The position numbers were made by a program, and so were the translations under genes. DNA of 64,000 nt from Bradyrhizobium sp. 200 (lineage in GTDB: Bacteria; Pseudomonadota; Alphaproteobacteria; Rhizobiales; Xanthobacteraceae): assembly GCF_023100945.1 (NCBI RefSeq), contig NZ_CP064689.1:8848001-8912000 (forward strand). The letters are read 5' to 3'. Below are positions 42,834 to 50,757 of this stretch, in pieces. Positions within the stretch are counted from its first letter, which is position 1. Each line of letters begins with the position of its first letter. The notes below the pieces were generated by a model. It saw only the letters and a list, made by a program, of their open reading frames with translations, was not told the DNA's origin and did not search any database.

Positions 42834-44522
42834 CTAAACTCTCGTCATATCGAACTGCGCCTTCTGGCCGGTGCCGTAGCGGCGCAGCGCGCCGTCTTCG
42901 CCGACCGCGTTGGGGCGCTGGAAGATCCAGTTCTGCCACGCTGTGAGGCGCGAGAAGATTTTCGATTCCATGGTCTCGGGACCGACGAAGCGCAAATTCG
43001 CTTCCATGCCGGTGAGGCCGTCGGGCGAGAACGACGTGCGCTCCTCCAGGAACACCCGCACCTCGTCGTCCCAGTCGATGTCGTCGAGCGCGAAGGTGAC
43101 GAGGCCAAGTTCTTCGGCCTCTTCTGCATCAAGTGTTGTGCCGATGGTGGCTTCCGCGCGCTCCAGATCGGACGGATCGGCCTGGAAGCGCGATTGCAGC
43201 CGGGTCAGGCCGTGGCTCATCGGATAGGGGCCGAAATTCATTGATGTGAGCTGGATCGCGCAAGGCGCACGGTTGTCGCCCTGCCGCGAGCCGATCAGCA
43301 TGTAGGAGCGGTCGGCGGCGAACACGAGTTCGGCGAGCGTGCCGGCAAAGCAGGAGCCGGGCTCCACCAGCGTCACCAGCGTGCGCGAAGTGACGTCGAT
43401 GCGCTTCAACACCCGCTTCCAGTAGTGCCTGATTTCGTTGACCAGCCAGTGCGCCTTGTTGGCTTCGAGAAAGGCGTCGCAGGCCACCACATTGGCGGTA
43501 TCGCCATGCGACTTGAACAGCAGCATCGCGATTTCGAGTTCGTTGATGCGCAAGTGAAGGATCGCATCATCAAGCTCGCGCGCCACCTGCAGCGGCCAGA
43601 ACGACGCGCCTTGCGCGACCAGGCCGTCGATATCGGCCGGCGGGGCCGCTTCCGGCGCCTTGATCGAGATGGTCGCGATCCGCGCCGCGCGGTCGATATC
43701 GACATTGACAAAACCGTAGCGGATGCCGGCCTCGTCGATGGTGCGGCTCAGCGGCGCAAGCGTGATGCCCTTGCTGTTGCCGTTGCGCTTCGAGGCGGCG
43801 GCGAATTCCTTGGCGCGATCGGCGACCCTGGCCTCCAGCTTGCTGTTCGGCGCGATCTCGTCGACCAGCCGCCAGGCGACGGCGCGCTTGCCCTTGATGC
43901 CTTCCTCGATGGTGCAGAAGAAGTCGGCATGGTCGCGGCGCACCTTGCGCTTGTCGACCACGCGGGTCAGGCCGCCGGTGCCCGGCAACACCGCAAGCAG
44001 CGGCACTTCCGGCAGCGCCACGGCGGCGGCGCCATCGTCGGCCATGATGATGTGATCGGTCGCCAGCGCCAACTCATAGCCGCCGCCGGCCGCGGTGCCG
44101 TTGACGACGGTGATGAAGCGCTGTCCGGAATTTTCCGATGAATCTTCCAGGCCGTTGCGGGTCTCGTTGGTGAATTTGCAGAAATTGACTTTATGCGCGT
44201 GGGTTGCGCCCGCCAGCATGCGGATATTGGCGCCGGCGCAGAACACGCGGTTCTTGCCCGAACGCATCACCACCGCCTTCACTTCCGGATGCTCGAAGCG
44301 CAGCCGCTGCACGGCGTCGGCGAGCTCGATGTCGACGCCGAGATCGTAGGAGTTCAGCTTAAGCTGATAGCCCTCGAACAGGCCGGCATTCTCGTCGACG
44401 TCCATGGTGAGCGTCGCGACGTCGCCCTCGACGGCCAGCTTCCAGTGCCGGTAGCGCGACGGATCGGTTTGAAAATCGATGTATTTCGCGCCGCCTGCGA
44501 GGACGCGATCTTCACCGGCCAT
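42834..44522 (-). CDS. boxC: 2,3-epoxybenzoyl-CoA dihydrolase BoxC
   Basis: BoxC opens and cleaves the ring of 2,3-epoxybenzoyl-CoA, giving dehydroadipyl-CoA semialdehyde and formate. The 562-residue protein is a double-length crotonase-family enzyme. The first half has KAVVMRSGKNRVFCAGANIRMLAGATHAHKV (CoA and oxyanion hole) and VNGTAAGGGYELALATDHIIMAD. The second half has VTLVEPGSCFAGTLAELVFAADRSYML. Length and motifs fit BoxC. GAGGGTGG lies before ATG 44522. It precedes boxB, from which a palindrome separates it, and two TGCA half-sites lie upstream. Confidence 0.95.
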   Translation of the reverse strand: MAGEDRVLAGGAKYIDFQTDPSRYRHWKLAVEGDVATLTMDVDENAGLFEGYQLKLNSYDLGVDIELADAVQRLRFEHPEVKAVVMRSGKNRVFCAGANIRMLAGATHAHKVNFCKFTNETRNGLEDSSENSGQRFITVVNGTAAGGGYELALATDHIIMADDGAAAVALPEVPLLAVLPGTGGLTRVVDKRKVRRDHADFFCTIEEGIKGKRAVAWRLVDEIAPNSKLEARVADRAKEFAAASKRNGNSKGITLAPLSRTIDEAGIRYGFVNVDIDRAARIATISIKAPEAAPPADIDGLVAQGASFWPLQVARELDDAILHLRINELEIAMLLFKSHGDTANVVACDAFLEANKAHWLVNEIRHYWKRVLKRIDVTSRTLVTLVEPGSCFAGTLAELVFAADRSYMLIGSRQGDNRAPCAIQLTSMNFGPYPMSHGLTRLQSRFQADPSDLERAEATIGTTLDAEEAEELGLVTFALDDIDWDDEVRVFLEERTSFSPDGLTGMEANLRFVGPETMESKIFSRLTAWQNWIFQRPNAVGEDGALRRYGTGQKAQFDMTRV

Positions 44523-44567
44523 GAGCCACCCTCTGTCGTTTTCTCAGGATTTGCTTGGTTCGTTAGA

Positions 44568-44581
44568 TGCACAATAATGCA
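44568..44581. promoter_or_regulatory. Candidate BoxR operator, TGCA-N6-TGCA
   Basis: TGCA-CAATAA-TGCA lies 46 bases upstream of boxC, and a third TGCA is at 44618-44621. BzdR/BoxR-type regulators are known, from Azoarcus/Aromatoleum work, to bind TGCA repeats. The gap between boxC and the DUF309 gene is AT-rich compared with its surroundings and is a reasonable promoter site. Confidence 0.5.
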
Positions 44582-44628
44582 TGTTTTTTGGCAAGTCTAG
44601 CCCAAAACGCCGGAACATGCATTTTGTT

Positions 44629-45147
44629 TCATGTTCGGCCGGCGGCTGCAAAAGCCACCAGATCGGCCTTGGCGAGCAGCGGGCGGCCCAGTTTGGCCTT
44701 GATGAGCGCCGCCAGCGCCGCGACCGGAAAGCAATCGGCAAAGCCGTCGCCGCCGGCACTGCGTACGCCCAACGCCTCGAGCTCACCGAGCGCTTCGCCG
44801 AGCAGGCGCGACGCGACATGCGGCTTCTGCATGCGCAGCCGTAAATTCGCGGTCGCGATCAGGATGCAGGCGCGCAACAAAATCCGTTCGCGGCCGCCCT
44901 GCGGCGCTGCCGCCCACACCGCCTCCAGGATCTCCTGCGCCTCCCAGAAGTAGCCGTGGTCGTTGAGCATGAGGCCGTAGCGCAGCGCCGGGTGGCGCGC
45001 CGGCACGTAACCGCCAAACCGCGGCGGCACCAGAGCTGTGATCTGCGCCAGCGTTTCGTAATCGGCGCCGGCTTTGTCGGACCCGCCGGGGACATAGGCC
45101 CATCGTGGCAGCGGCAGATGGCCGGCGCCTGAGGGCGGCGCGGTCAT
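44629..45147 (-). CDS. DUF309-family protein in box cluster
   Basis: This 172-residue protein has the DUF309 core: PPRFGGYVPARHPALRYGLMLNDHGYFWEAQEILEAVWAA, with the conserved His-Gly-x2-Phe-Trp-Glu-Ala-x2-Glu pattern, then helices (LLRACILIATANLRLRMQKPHVA). DUF309 proteins are small helical proteins of unknown function, possibly metal-binding through these His and Glu residues. It lies between the hydrolase and boxC on the same strand, a placement I believe is repeated in related genomes. Its role in benzoyl-CoA breakdown is not known. Confidence 0.82.
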   Translation of the reverse strand: MTAPPSGAGHLPLPRWAYVPGGSDKAGADYETLAQITALVPPRFGGYVPARHPALRYGLMLNDHGYFWEAQEILEAVWAAAPQGGRERILLRACILIATANLRLRMQKPHVASRLLGEALGELEALGVRSAGGDGFADCFPVAALAALIKAKLGRPLLAKADLVAFAAAGRT

Positions 45148-45183
45148 CGGGGCATCGCCGAGAAAAACGGAAAGCGAAAAGTG

Positions 45184-46002
45184 TTACGCGACCCGTCCCT
45201 GCGAGCCGTCATCGGCGTGCAACACCGCGTTTGCGAATTCCGAAATCGCATCGAGCGTCGGCCCCGGCGCTTCGCGATGCGGCTGGTGTCCCGCCCCCGG
45301 GATGACAGTCACATCGACCGGACAATAGCACTCTTCCAGCGCGATCTCGACCTGGCGCATGGTCCCGTACTGGTCGTCCACACCCTGCAGGATCGCCACC
45401 GGTACGCGGATATAGGCGAGGTATTCGGAAATGTCCCAGTTGCGGAATTTTGGATCGAGCCAGGCACCGTTCCAGCCATAGAACGCGTTGTCGACGTCCC
45501 TGTGCCAGCGCGAAAGCTTTCCCTTCAGGTTCGTGGTCTCGTAGCCGTTCTTGATCTCGGCAATCGAAGCCACCGAGATGTCCTCGACAATGAAATGCGG
45601 GGCGATCAGCGCGAGGCCCTGCACGCGGTGATCTTGATGCGAACCTGCATAGATCGCCGCGATCGAGGCGCCATCGGAATGTCCGAGCAGCATGCCGCGG
45701 CGAAAGCCGATCTTGTCGAACAGCTTTGGCAGCACGTCGAGTGCCTCGACATGCATGTAGTCGAGCGGCCGCGGCAGCTTCACCGGTGTCGATGCGCCAT
45801 AGCCCGCGCGCGAATATACGAACACGCCCGCACCGGTTAAGGCCTGAAGTTTTTCGGGAAAGTCGCCCCACAGTCCGGCCGAACCGAGGCCCTCATGCAG
45901 CATGACGATAACAGGCGCGCTCTCGGGTGACGGGCCGATCATGCGGTATTCGAGATGCGAAGCGCCGATGGTGAGGAAGCCTGAAGGGGTAAGGGTTGTC
46001 AT
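45184..46002 (-). CDS. Alpha/beta hydrolase of the benzoate cluster
   Basis: From ATG 46002 (MTTLTPSGFLTIG) this is a 272-residue alpha/beta hydrolase. The oxyanion region is VIVMLHEGLGSAGLWGDFPEKL, the nucleophile Ser in GMLLGHSDGASIAAIYAG, the acid in VAILQGVDDQYGT, and His in VIPGAGHQPHREAP. It sits between benzoate-CoA ligase and boxC on the same strand. It may hydrolyse a stalled CoA thioester or a lactone side product of the epoxide route (inference); no known box gene has a firmly assigned hydrolase of this type. An N-terminal extension of 12 residues was rejected. Confidence 0.85.
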   Translation of the reverse strand: MTTLTPSGFLTIGASHLEYRMIGPSPESAPVIVMLHEGLGSAGLWGDFPEKLQALTGAGVFVYSRAGYGASTPVKLPRPLDYMHVEALDVLPKLFDKIGFRRGMLLGHSDGASIAAIYAGSHQDHRVQGLALIAPHFIVEDISVASIAEIKNGYETTNLKGKLSRWHRDVDNAFYGWNGAWLDPKFRNWDISEYLAYIRVPVAILQGVDDQYGTMRQVEIALEECYCPVDVTVIPGAGHQPHREAPGPTLDAISEFANAVLHADDGSQGRVA

Positions 46003-46049
46003 GTCGTGAGTTTTCCGAAAGTGATCCAGACGTCGCATTCCTTACTCGC

Positions 46050-46168
46050 GTCGTCCCTGCGAAAGCAGGGACCCATACGCCGCGGCTTATCTATTTGCAC
46101 GCGATGTGAGAGATCTTCGGTCACAACGAAGGCCGGTGGTTATGGGTCCCTGCTTTCGCAGGGACGAC
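46050..46168. repeat. Dispersed palindrome, family 2
   Basis: Ends GTCGTCCCTGCGAAAGCAGG and CCTGCTTTCGCAGGGACGAC, with GGGACCCATA and TATGGGTCCC inside. It lies within the box operon, between the ligase gene and the hydrolase gene. Confidence 0.85.
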
Positions 46169-46178
46169 GTGAGAGGGG

Positions 46179-47726
46179 TTACAATGCACCATCCCGCAAC
46201 TTGAACCGTTGAATCTTTCCCGTCGCCGTCTTCGGCAACGAATCCACCACGTCGATCCAGCGCGGATATTTCCACGGGCCGATCTTCTGCTTGACGTGCT
46301 CCTTCAGCGCCTCGTGCAGGTCATCGGTCCCAGCGCCGGCGCGCAGCACGACGAAGGCTTTCGGCTTCAACAGTCCTTCGGGATCGGCCTCGGGCACGAC
46401 GGCGGCCTCCAACACGGCGGGATGAGTGATCAGCGCGCTCTCGACTTCGAACGGCGAGACCCAGATGCCGGAGACCTTGAACATGTCATCGCTGCGACCG
46501 CAGAAGGTGTAACGGCCCTCGGCGTCGCGAATGTATTTGTCGCCGGTGCGGGTCCAGGGTCCCTCGAAGGTCGAACGGCTCTTGGCGCGCTGGTTCCAGT
46601 AGCCCTCGCCGGCCGAGGGCGCATCGACCAGCAGTTCGCCGACCTCGCCGTCGGGCACCTCAGTGCCGGCTTCATTGACCAGGCGCACCTTGTAGCCCGG
46701 CACCGGGCGGCCGGAGCAGCCGTATTTGATGTCACCGGGCGCGTTGGAAAGGAAGATGTGCAACAGTTCGGTCGAGCCGACACCATCGAGAATGTCGACG
46801 CCGAAGCGCGCCTTCCAGGCATTGCCGACCGATTCCGGCAGCGCTTCGCCCGCGGAGGTGCAGATGCGAAGCCGGCTGCCGGCATGGGCATCCTTCACCG
46901 TCTCGTCGTTGAGCATCGCGGCGAACAGCGTCGGCACGCCGTAGAAGATGGTCGGGTTATATTTGTTCATCAGCGCGAACATCGCCGCCGGCGTCGGCCG
47001 GTCGGAGTGAAGGACCGTTGACGCTCCGACCGACATCGGAAAGGTCAGCGCATTGCCGAGGCCGTAGGCGAAGAACAGCTTTGCCGCCGAAAGACAGACA
47101 TCGTTCCCGCGGATGCCGAGCACCTGCCTGGCGTAGGTATCCGCCGTCGCGGCGAGACTGGAATGCAGATGGCGCACGCCCTTTGGCATGCCGGTCGAAC
47201 CGGATGAATAGAGCCAGAACGCCGGCTCATCGGGATGCGTCGCGGCGGTCGCGAATGTGTCGCTCTCGCGTGCCAGTTCGTCGGAGAGTTTCTTGTGCCC
47301 GTGCGCGTCCTTGCCCGACACGACGACATGCTCGAGATCGGGCAGCCGCCCGACCACGTCCTTCACTACCGGCAGCAGCGCTTCCGAAATGAACAGCACG
47401 CGTGCGCGGCAATCCGCCAGCACATAGGCATATTGATCCGAGGTCAGCAGCGTGTTGAGCGGCACCGGCACGATGCCGGCGCGGATCGCGCCGAGAAAGA
47501 CGCAAGGGAAGTCGACGGTGTCGAGCATGATCATCGCCACGCGCTCTTCGCGGCGGACGCCGAGACGGCGCAGCATGTTGGCTGCGCGGCGGCTCTGCCG
47601 CTGCAGGTCGCCATAGGTGAGTTCGGAGACGGTATCGGTGAAGGCGAGCTTGGCCCCGCGGCCCTCGTCGACATTGCGATCGAGCAGCCAGGTCACCGCA
47701 TTGTACGAACCGGACGTGCCGCTCAC
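46179..47726 (-). CDS. bclA: Benzoate-CoA ligase
   Basis: This AMP-forming ligase activates benzoate to benzoyl-CoA, the first step of the box pathway. The 515-residue protein matches the benzoate-CoA ligase family: the P-loop YSSGSTGMPKGVRHLHSSL, the aromatic-acid pocket region FFAYGLGNALTFPMSVGAS, the A5 region DGVGSTELLHIFLSN, the A7-A8 stretch RTGDKYIRDAEGRYTFCGRSDDMFKVSG, and the catalytic Lys in PKTATGKIQRFKLR. The start is GTG at 47726 with GGGGAG 8 bases upstream. The gene is divergent from boxR. Another aryl acid substrate cannot be excluded, but the context favours benzoate. Confidence 0.93.
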   Translation of the reverse strand: MSGTSGSYNAVTWLLDRNVDEGRGAKLAFTDTVSELTYGDLQRQSRRAANMLRRLGVRREERVAMIMLDTVDFPCVFLGAIRAGIVPVPLNTLLTSDQYAYVLADCRARVLFISEALLPVVKDVVGRLPDLEHVVVSGKDAHGHKKLSDELARESDTFATAATHPDEPAFWLYSSGSTGMPKGVRHLHSSLAATADTYARQVLGIRGNDVCLSAAKLFFAYGLGNALTFPMSVGASTVLHSDRPTPAAMFALMNKYNPTIFYGVPTLFAAMLNDETVKDAHAGSRLRICTSAGEALPESVGNAWKARFGVDILDGVGSTELLHIFLSNAPGDIKYGCSGRPVPGYKVRLVNEAGTEVPDGEVGELLVDAPSAGEGYWNQRAKSRSTFEGPWTRTGDKYIRDAEGRYTFCGRSDDMFKVSGIWVSPFEVESALITHPAVLEAAVVPEADPEGLLKPKAFVVLRAGAGTDDLHEALKEHVKQKIGPWKYPRWIDVVDSLPKTATGKIQRFKLRDGAL

Positions 47727-47749
47727 GACGCTTCTCCCCGGAGTTTTAA

Positions 47750-47761
47750 GAATTATAATTC
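47750..47761. promoter_or_regulatory. Perfect 12-bp palindrome in the bclA-boxR intergenic region
   Basis: GAATTATAATTC is perfectly self-complementary and sits 24 bases before the GTG of bclA and about 95 before boxR, in an otherwise G+C-rich region. It could be an operator or a -10 element for one of the divergent genes. The region holds no TGCA, the known BoxR/BzdR recognition word. Confidence 0.4.
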
Positions 47762-47854
47762 ATACAAAGACACCGGCGACGCTTGCTGTCAATCCTCATC
47801 GGCACTATGTTTCCGAAATCCGTTCACCAGCAGGTAAAAAGCCGAACGAGGGAA

Positions 47855-48760
47855 ATGACCGAGGCCAGCGACCCCGAAACCGGCTTTCTCGAGCAGCTCG
47901 GCCAGCGTGTGCGCACCATGCGCGCCCTTCGCGGCATGTCGCGAAAAGTGCTCGCAAAAGTGTCGGGAATTTCCGAGCGCTATATCGCGCAGCTCGAAAG
48001 CGGCAAGGGCAATGTCTCGATCGTGCTGCTGCGGCGCGTGTCGAACGCGATGGGCGCGCATCTGGAAGACCTGATACCCGCAACCGAACCGGCGCCCGAC
48101 TGGGCCATCATCCGCGACCTCCTGCGCAAGGCGACGCCCGCCCAGATCGCGCAGGCCAAGGACGCGCTCGCCGGCGGCGGCCCTTCGGCGCAGCGGCGGA
48201 TCTCGTTCGCCGGCATCGCCCTGATCGGCCTGCGCGGCGCCGGCAAATCAACGCTTGGCAGGATGCTGGCGAAAAAGATCGGCTGGAGTTTTGTCGAGCT
48301 CAACAAGGAGGTCGAGGCGCAGAACGGCTTGTCCGTCGCCGAGATCATCGCGCTCTACGGCCAGGAAGGCTTTCGCCGCATGGAGCAGGCTGCGCTTGGA
48401 CAGTTGCTGGCACGCAAAGAGCTGATGGTGCTGGCGACCGGCGGCGGCATCGTCTCCGAGCCTTTGACGTTCGACCTGATCCTGTCGTCGTTCTACACCA
48501 TCTGGCTCAAGGCCGAGCCAGAAGAGCACATGGCCCGCGTCCGCCGCCAGGGCGATCTGCGCCCGATGGCGGATGACCGCTCGGCGATGGCCGAGCTGCG
48601 CAACATCCTCGTCAGCCGCGAGCCGCTCTACGCCCGCGCCTCCGCCGTGGTCGATACCGCGGGGCTTTCCGTCGATGCGGCGGCGGCGCGGCTGAGCGAT
48701 GCGGTGGCCCCGGTGCTGCACGACAAGCACGCGTTCGGCCTGCGCAGCGCGGTCTCCTGA
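47855..48760 (+). CDS. boxR: BoxR transcriptional regulator (HTH + shikimate-kinase-like domain)
   Basis: From ATG 47855 (GAGGG 3 bases upstream) this is a 301-residue protein; a longer frame is rejected. The N-terminal XRE helix-turn-helix is LGQRVRTMRALRGMSRKVLAKVSG and ISERYIAQLESGKGNVSIVLLRRV. After a linker, the C-terminal half resembles shikimate kinase: P-loop ALIGLRGAGKSTLGRML, ELNKEVEAQNGLSVAEIIALYGQEGFRRME, ATGGGIV, and RRQGDLRPMADD. In this family (BzdR/BoxR) the kinase-like half binds benzoyl-CoA as inducer and relieves repression. It is divergent from bclA and thus well placed to control the cluster. Confidence 0.93.
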   Translation: MTEASDPETGFLEQLGQRVRTMRALRGMSRKVLAKVSGISERYIAQLESGKGNVSIVLLRRVSNAMGAHLEDLIPATEPAPDWAIIRDLLRKATPAQIAQAKDALAGGGPSAQRRISFAGIALIGLRGAGKSTLGRMLAKKIGWSFVELNKEVEAQNGLSVAEIIALYGQEGFRRMEQAALGQLLARKELMVLATGGGIVSEPLTFDLILSSFYTIWLKAEPEEHMARVRRQGDLRPMADDRSAMAELRNILVSREPLYARASAVVDTAGLSVDAAAARLSDAVAPVLHDKHAFGLRSAVS

Positions 48761-48944
48761 ACATTTTCGGCGGAACGGCTACCTGTTAACGCTAAAAGCC
48801 AGAGCCACGGCAGAGCAGTGCGCCCGACGGTTGCAGCCGGAGACGGCCGCCAGCATTAACCACCGCACAAGTTCCATGCGCAGGCCTGCAGCAATACACC
48901 CTCAAAGTGTGTTACTAAATCGTTAATTGCATGGAGGACAGATG

Positions 48945-49316
48945 ATGTTGGAGCGCCGTCAATTTCCCAGAAACCGCGTCTATTACGGCGGAATGGTCGC
49001 ATTCAATGCGCGCAATTCGACGCTTGCCTGCGTCGTGCGCAATTTCAGCCAGCGCGGGGCCAAGATCGAATTCGAGAATACGGCCACCATCCCCGACCGG
49101 GTTGATTTCGAGATCGCGCGCAGGAGCCTTTCGTGCTTCGCCCGCCTCGTCTGGCGCGACCAGAACGCGGCCGGCCTGGTATTTTCAGATATGCAAAAGC
49201 CCGTCCAGGAGACGAGCGAAATCATTCCGCTGGACTGGGCGCGCAAGCTGCGCGCGACCGAACGGGAAAACCGGAAACTCCGCTCGCGCCTCGATCAGGT
49301 TCTATCCGAGCACTAG
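48945..49316 (+). CDS. PilZ-domain protein
   Basis: From ATG 48945 (GGAGG 7 bases upstream) this is a 123-residue single PilZ domain. The N-terminal ERRQFPRNRV fits the RxxxR c-di-GMP motif, and NFSQRGAKIE corresponds to the D/NxSxxG motif, so both binding motifs are present. The C-terminal 35 residues are a charged helix (KLRATERENRKLRSRLDQVL). It is probably a c-di-GMP receptor acting on motility, exopolysaccharide or an unknown partner. It is followed 5 bases later by a small membrane-protein gene. Confidence 0.9.
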   Translation: MLERRQFPRNRVYYGGMVAFNARNSTLACVVRNFSQRGAKIEFENTATIPDRVDFEIARRSLSCFARLVWRDQNAAGLVFSDMQKPVQETSEIIPLDWARKLRATERENRKLRSRLDQVLSEH

Positions 49317-49321
49317 ACCGC

Positions 49322-49552
49322 ATGAGCACGGTTGAAGGCGAAGAGGCCGCCATCCTTGCCGTCGCCAAGCCGCCGAAAGTCCGGCGGCGCCGGTTGCGTT
49401 CGATATTGCTGGCGTTGATGGCGCAGTACACGATCATCGCGACAATCGTCGGCCTGTCGGTCGCCGGCATCCTTCACTATGTCGTAACCCCGCAGATCGT
49501 CGCCAAGTTCGAAGCGATCGAAGCCGCGCTCAAGCGCTTGCCCGCGCCATAG
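49322..49552 (+). CDS. Small single-pass membrane protein downstream of PilZ gene
   Basis: This 76-residue protein starts 5 bases after the PilZ gene stop. It has a basic N-terminal part (KPPKVRRRRLRSILL) and one membrane segment (LMAQYTIIATIVGLSVAGILHYVV), then a short helix (IVAKFEAIEAALKRL). By charge the N-terminus should be cytoplasmic. No family is recognised. The tight spacing suggests it is expressed with, and might localise, the PilZ protein (inference). Confidence 0.65.
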   Translation: MSTVEGEEAAILAVAKPPKVRRRRLRSILLALMAQYTIIATIVGLSVAGILHYVVTPQIVAKFEAIEAALKRLPAP

Positions 49553-49587
49553 CGCATACGGCTCAGATATCGGCGATGCGGCAGCAC

Positions 49588-50121
49588 ATGAAACTGCTTT
49601 TTCTCCATGGGGCGCCCGCGGTCGGCAAGCTGACGGTTGCAAAAGCGCTGCTCCGGATCGTGCCGGGGCGGCTGATGGACAATCACGCCGCCATCGATCT
49701 GGCGCTCACGGTCTTCGATTTCGGCGCGCCCGGATTCTGGGAGCTTGTCCATGACGTTAGATGTTCGGCCATCGATGCTGCCGCCGAACACGGCGCGCCG
49801 CTGCTGGTCACGACCTTCTGCTATGCCGAACCCGAAGACCGGGAGCAATTCGGGCAGATCGAGAATATCGTACAACGTCACCACGGCGAATTGCTTCCGG
49901 TCTTCCTGCACTGTTCGCGCGAGGAAGCATTGCGCAGGGTCGGCAATCCCGACCGGGCGGCGCGGCGCAAGATAAGTTCAGGGGAACATTTGATCCGGGA
50001 GCTCGATCGCTACGACCTCACCGCCGTGCCGCGGCCCGATTGTCTCAAGCTGAATACCGGGATGAATCCGGCGGAAGTGACTGCGCAGGAAATCGTTCGT
50101 CACTTCAAGCTCGACGCTTAA
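49588..50121 (+). CDS. P-loop NTPase / small-molecule kinase-like protein
   Basis: From ATG 49588 (MKLLFLHGAPAVGKLTVAKAL) this is a 177-residue protein; an ATG four codons earlier is also possible. It has a Walker A GAPAVGKLT, an Asp-rich start of the second strand (GRLMDNHAAIDLALTV), the strand LLVTTFCYAEPED, and FLHCSREEALRRVGNPDRAARRKISSGEHL, which looks like the lid region of nucleoside or shikimate kinase-like enzymes. The substrate is unknown. Similar stand-alone proteins are annotated only as AAA or kinase-like. A dispersed palindrome follows. Confidence 0.78.
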   Translation: MKLLFLHGAPAVGKLTVAKALLRIVPGRLMDNHAAIDLALTVFDFGAPGFWELVHDVRCSAIDAAAEHGAPLLVTTFCYAEPEDREQFGQIENIVQRHHGELLPVFLHCSREEALRRVGNPDRAARRKISSGEHLIRELDRYDLTAVPRPDCLKLNTGMNPAEVTAQEIVRHFKLDA

Positions 50122-50148
50122 AGCCTAGCCATACGTTAGCTCTATCCC

Positions 50149-50259
50149 CGTCATTGCGAGCGCAGCGAAGCAATCCATCCCGCCGCGGAAGAAGGAATGG
50201 ATTGCTTAGTCGCTTCGCTCCCTTGCGCAAACGCTTCGCGTTTGTCGCAGGCAATGACG
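50149..50259. repeat. Dispersed palindrome, family 1
   Basis: Ends CGTCATTGCGAGCGCAGCGA and GCAGGCAATGACG, with inner GAAGCAATCCAT and ATGGATTGCTT. It has the same longer right half (ACGCTTCGCGTTTGTCGCAG) as the copy at 10034. It lies between convergent genes. Confidence 0.85.
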
Positions 50260-50265
50260 GCGGGC

Positions 50266-50754
50266 CTATCCAAGCTTCGCAAAGGCGAGAGCATGCTGGA
50301 TGCTTCCCGTGCTTGTCGGAAGTTCGCTGCGTCCAAGCGGAAGCGCCATCATATGCGGTCCGGCATAAGGCGAGGTGAAGCCGCGCGCCTTGGCGGCATC
50401 GAATCCGAAACGCCGATAGAAGGCGGGATCGCCGAGGACGAAAATTCCCTGCCAACCGGCGGACTCGCTGCAGGCAATCCCTTCGCGGATCAGCCGCGTG
50501 CCGACACCCATCCGCTGACGCTCAGGCAGCACCGCGACGGGTGCGAGCGCCAGCGCCGGAAACGGTGCTTTCAGCAGAGAGAACATGGCATGGCCAATGA
50601 CAGCTTCGCCTTCAACAGCGACCAGCGAGAAAACGGAATCGCCTGCAGCGCGCAGATCGTCGACCAGTTGCGCTTCGGCGGATTGGAGGAATGCGGCTTC
50701 CTCAACGATGCGGATTGCCGCGAAATCCGATGGCGTTTCAGATCGGACAATCAT
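50266..50754 (-). CDS. GNAT-family N-acetyltransferase
   Basis: This 162-residue acetyl-CoA-dependent transferase has the GNAT core: MIVRSETPSDFAAIRIVEEAAF start, VAVEGEAVIGHAMFSLL, ALAPVAVLPERQRMGVGTRLIREGIA (the Q/R-x-x-G-x-G/A pyrophosphate-binding loop), and GIFVLGDPAFYRRFGFDAA. The last motif is typical of the YhbS-like subgroup. The acceptor is unknown. It ends three bases before the IclR-type gene starts on the minus strand in the reverse order, i.e. it lies downstream of that gene and may be co-transcribed with it. Confidence 0.88.
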   Translation of the reverse strand: MIVRSETPSDFAAIRIVEEAAFLQSAEAQLVDDLRAAGDSVFSLVAVEGEAVIGHAMFSLLKAPFPALALAPVAVLPERQRMGVGTRLIREGIACSESAGWQGIFVLGDPAFYRRFGFDAAKARGFTSPYAGPHMMALPLGRSELPTSTGSIQHALAFAKLG

Positions 50755-50757
50755 TCG

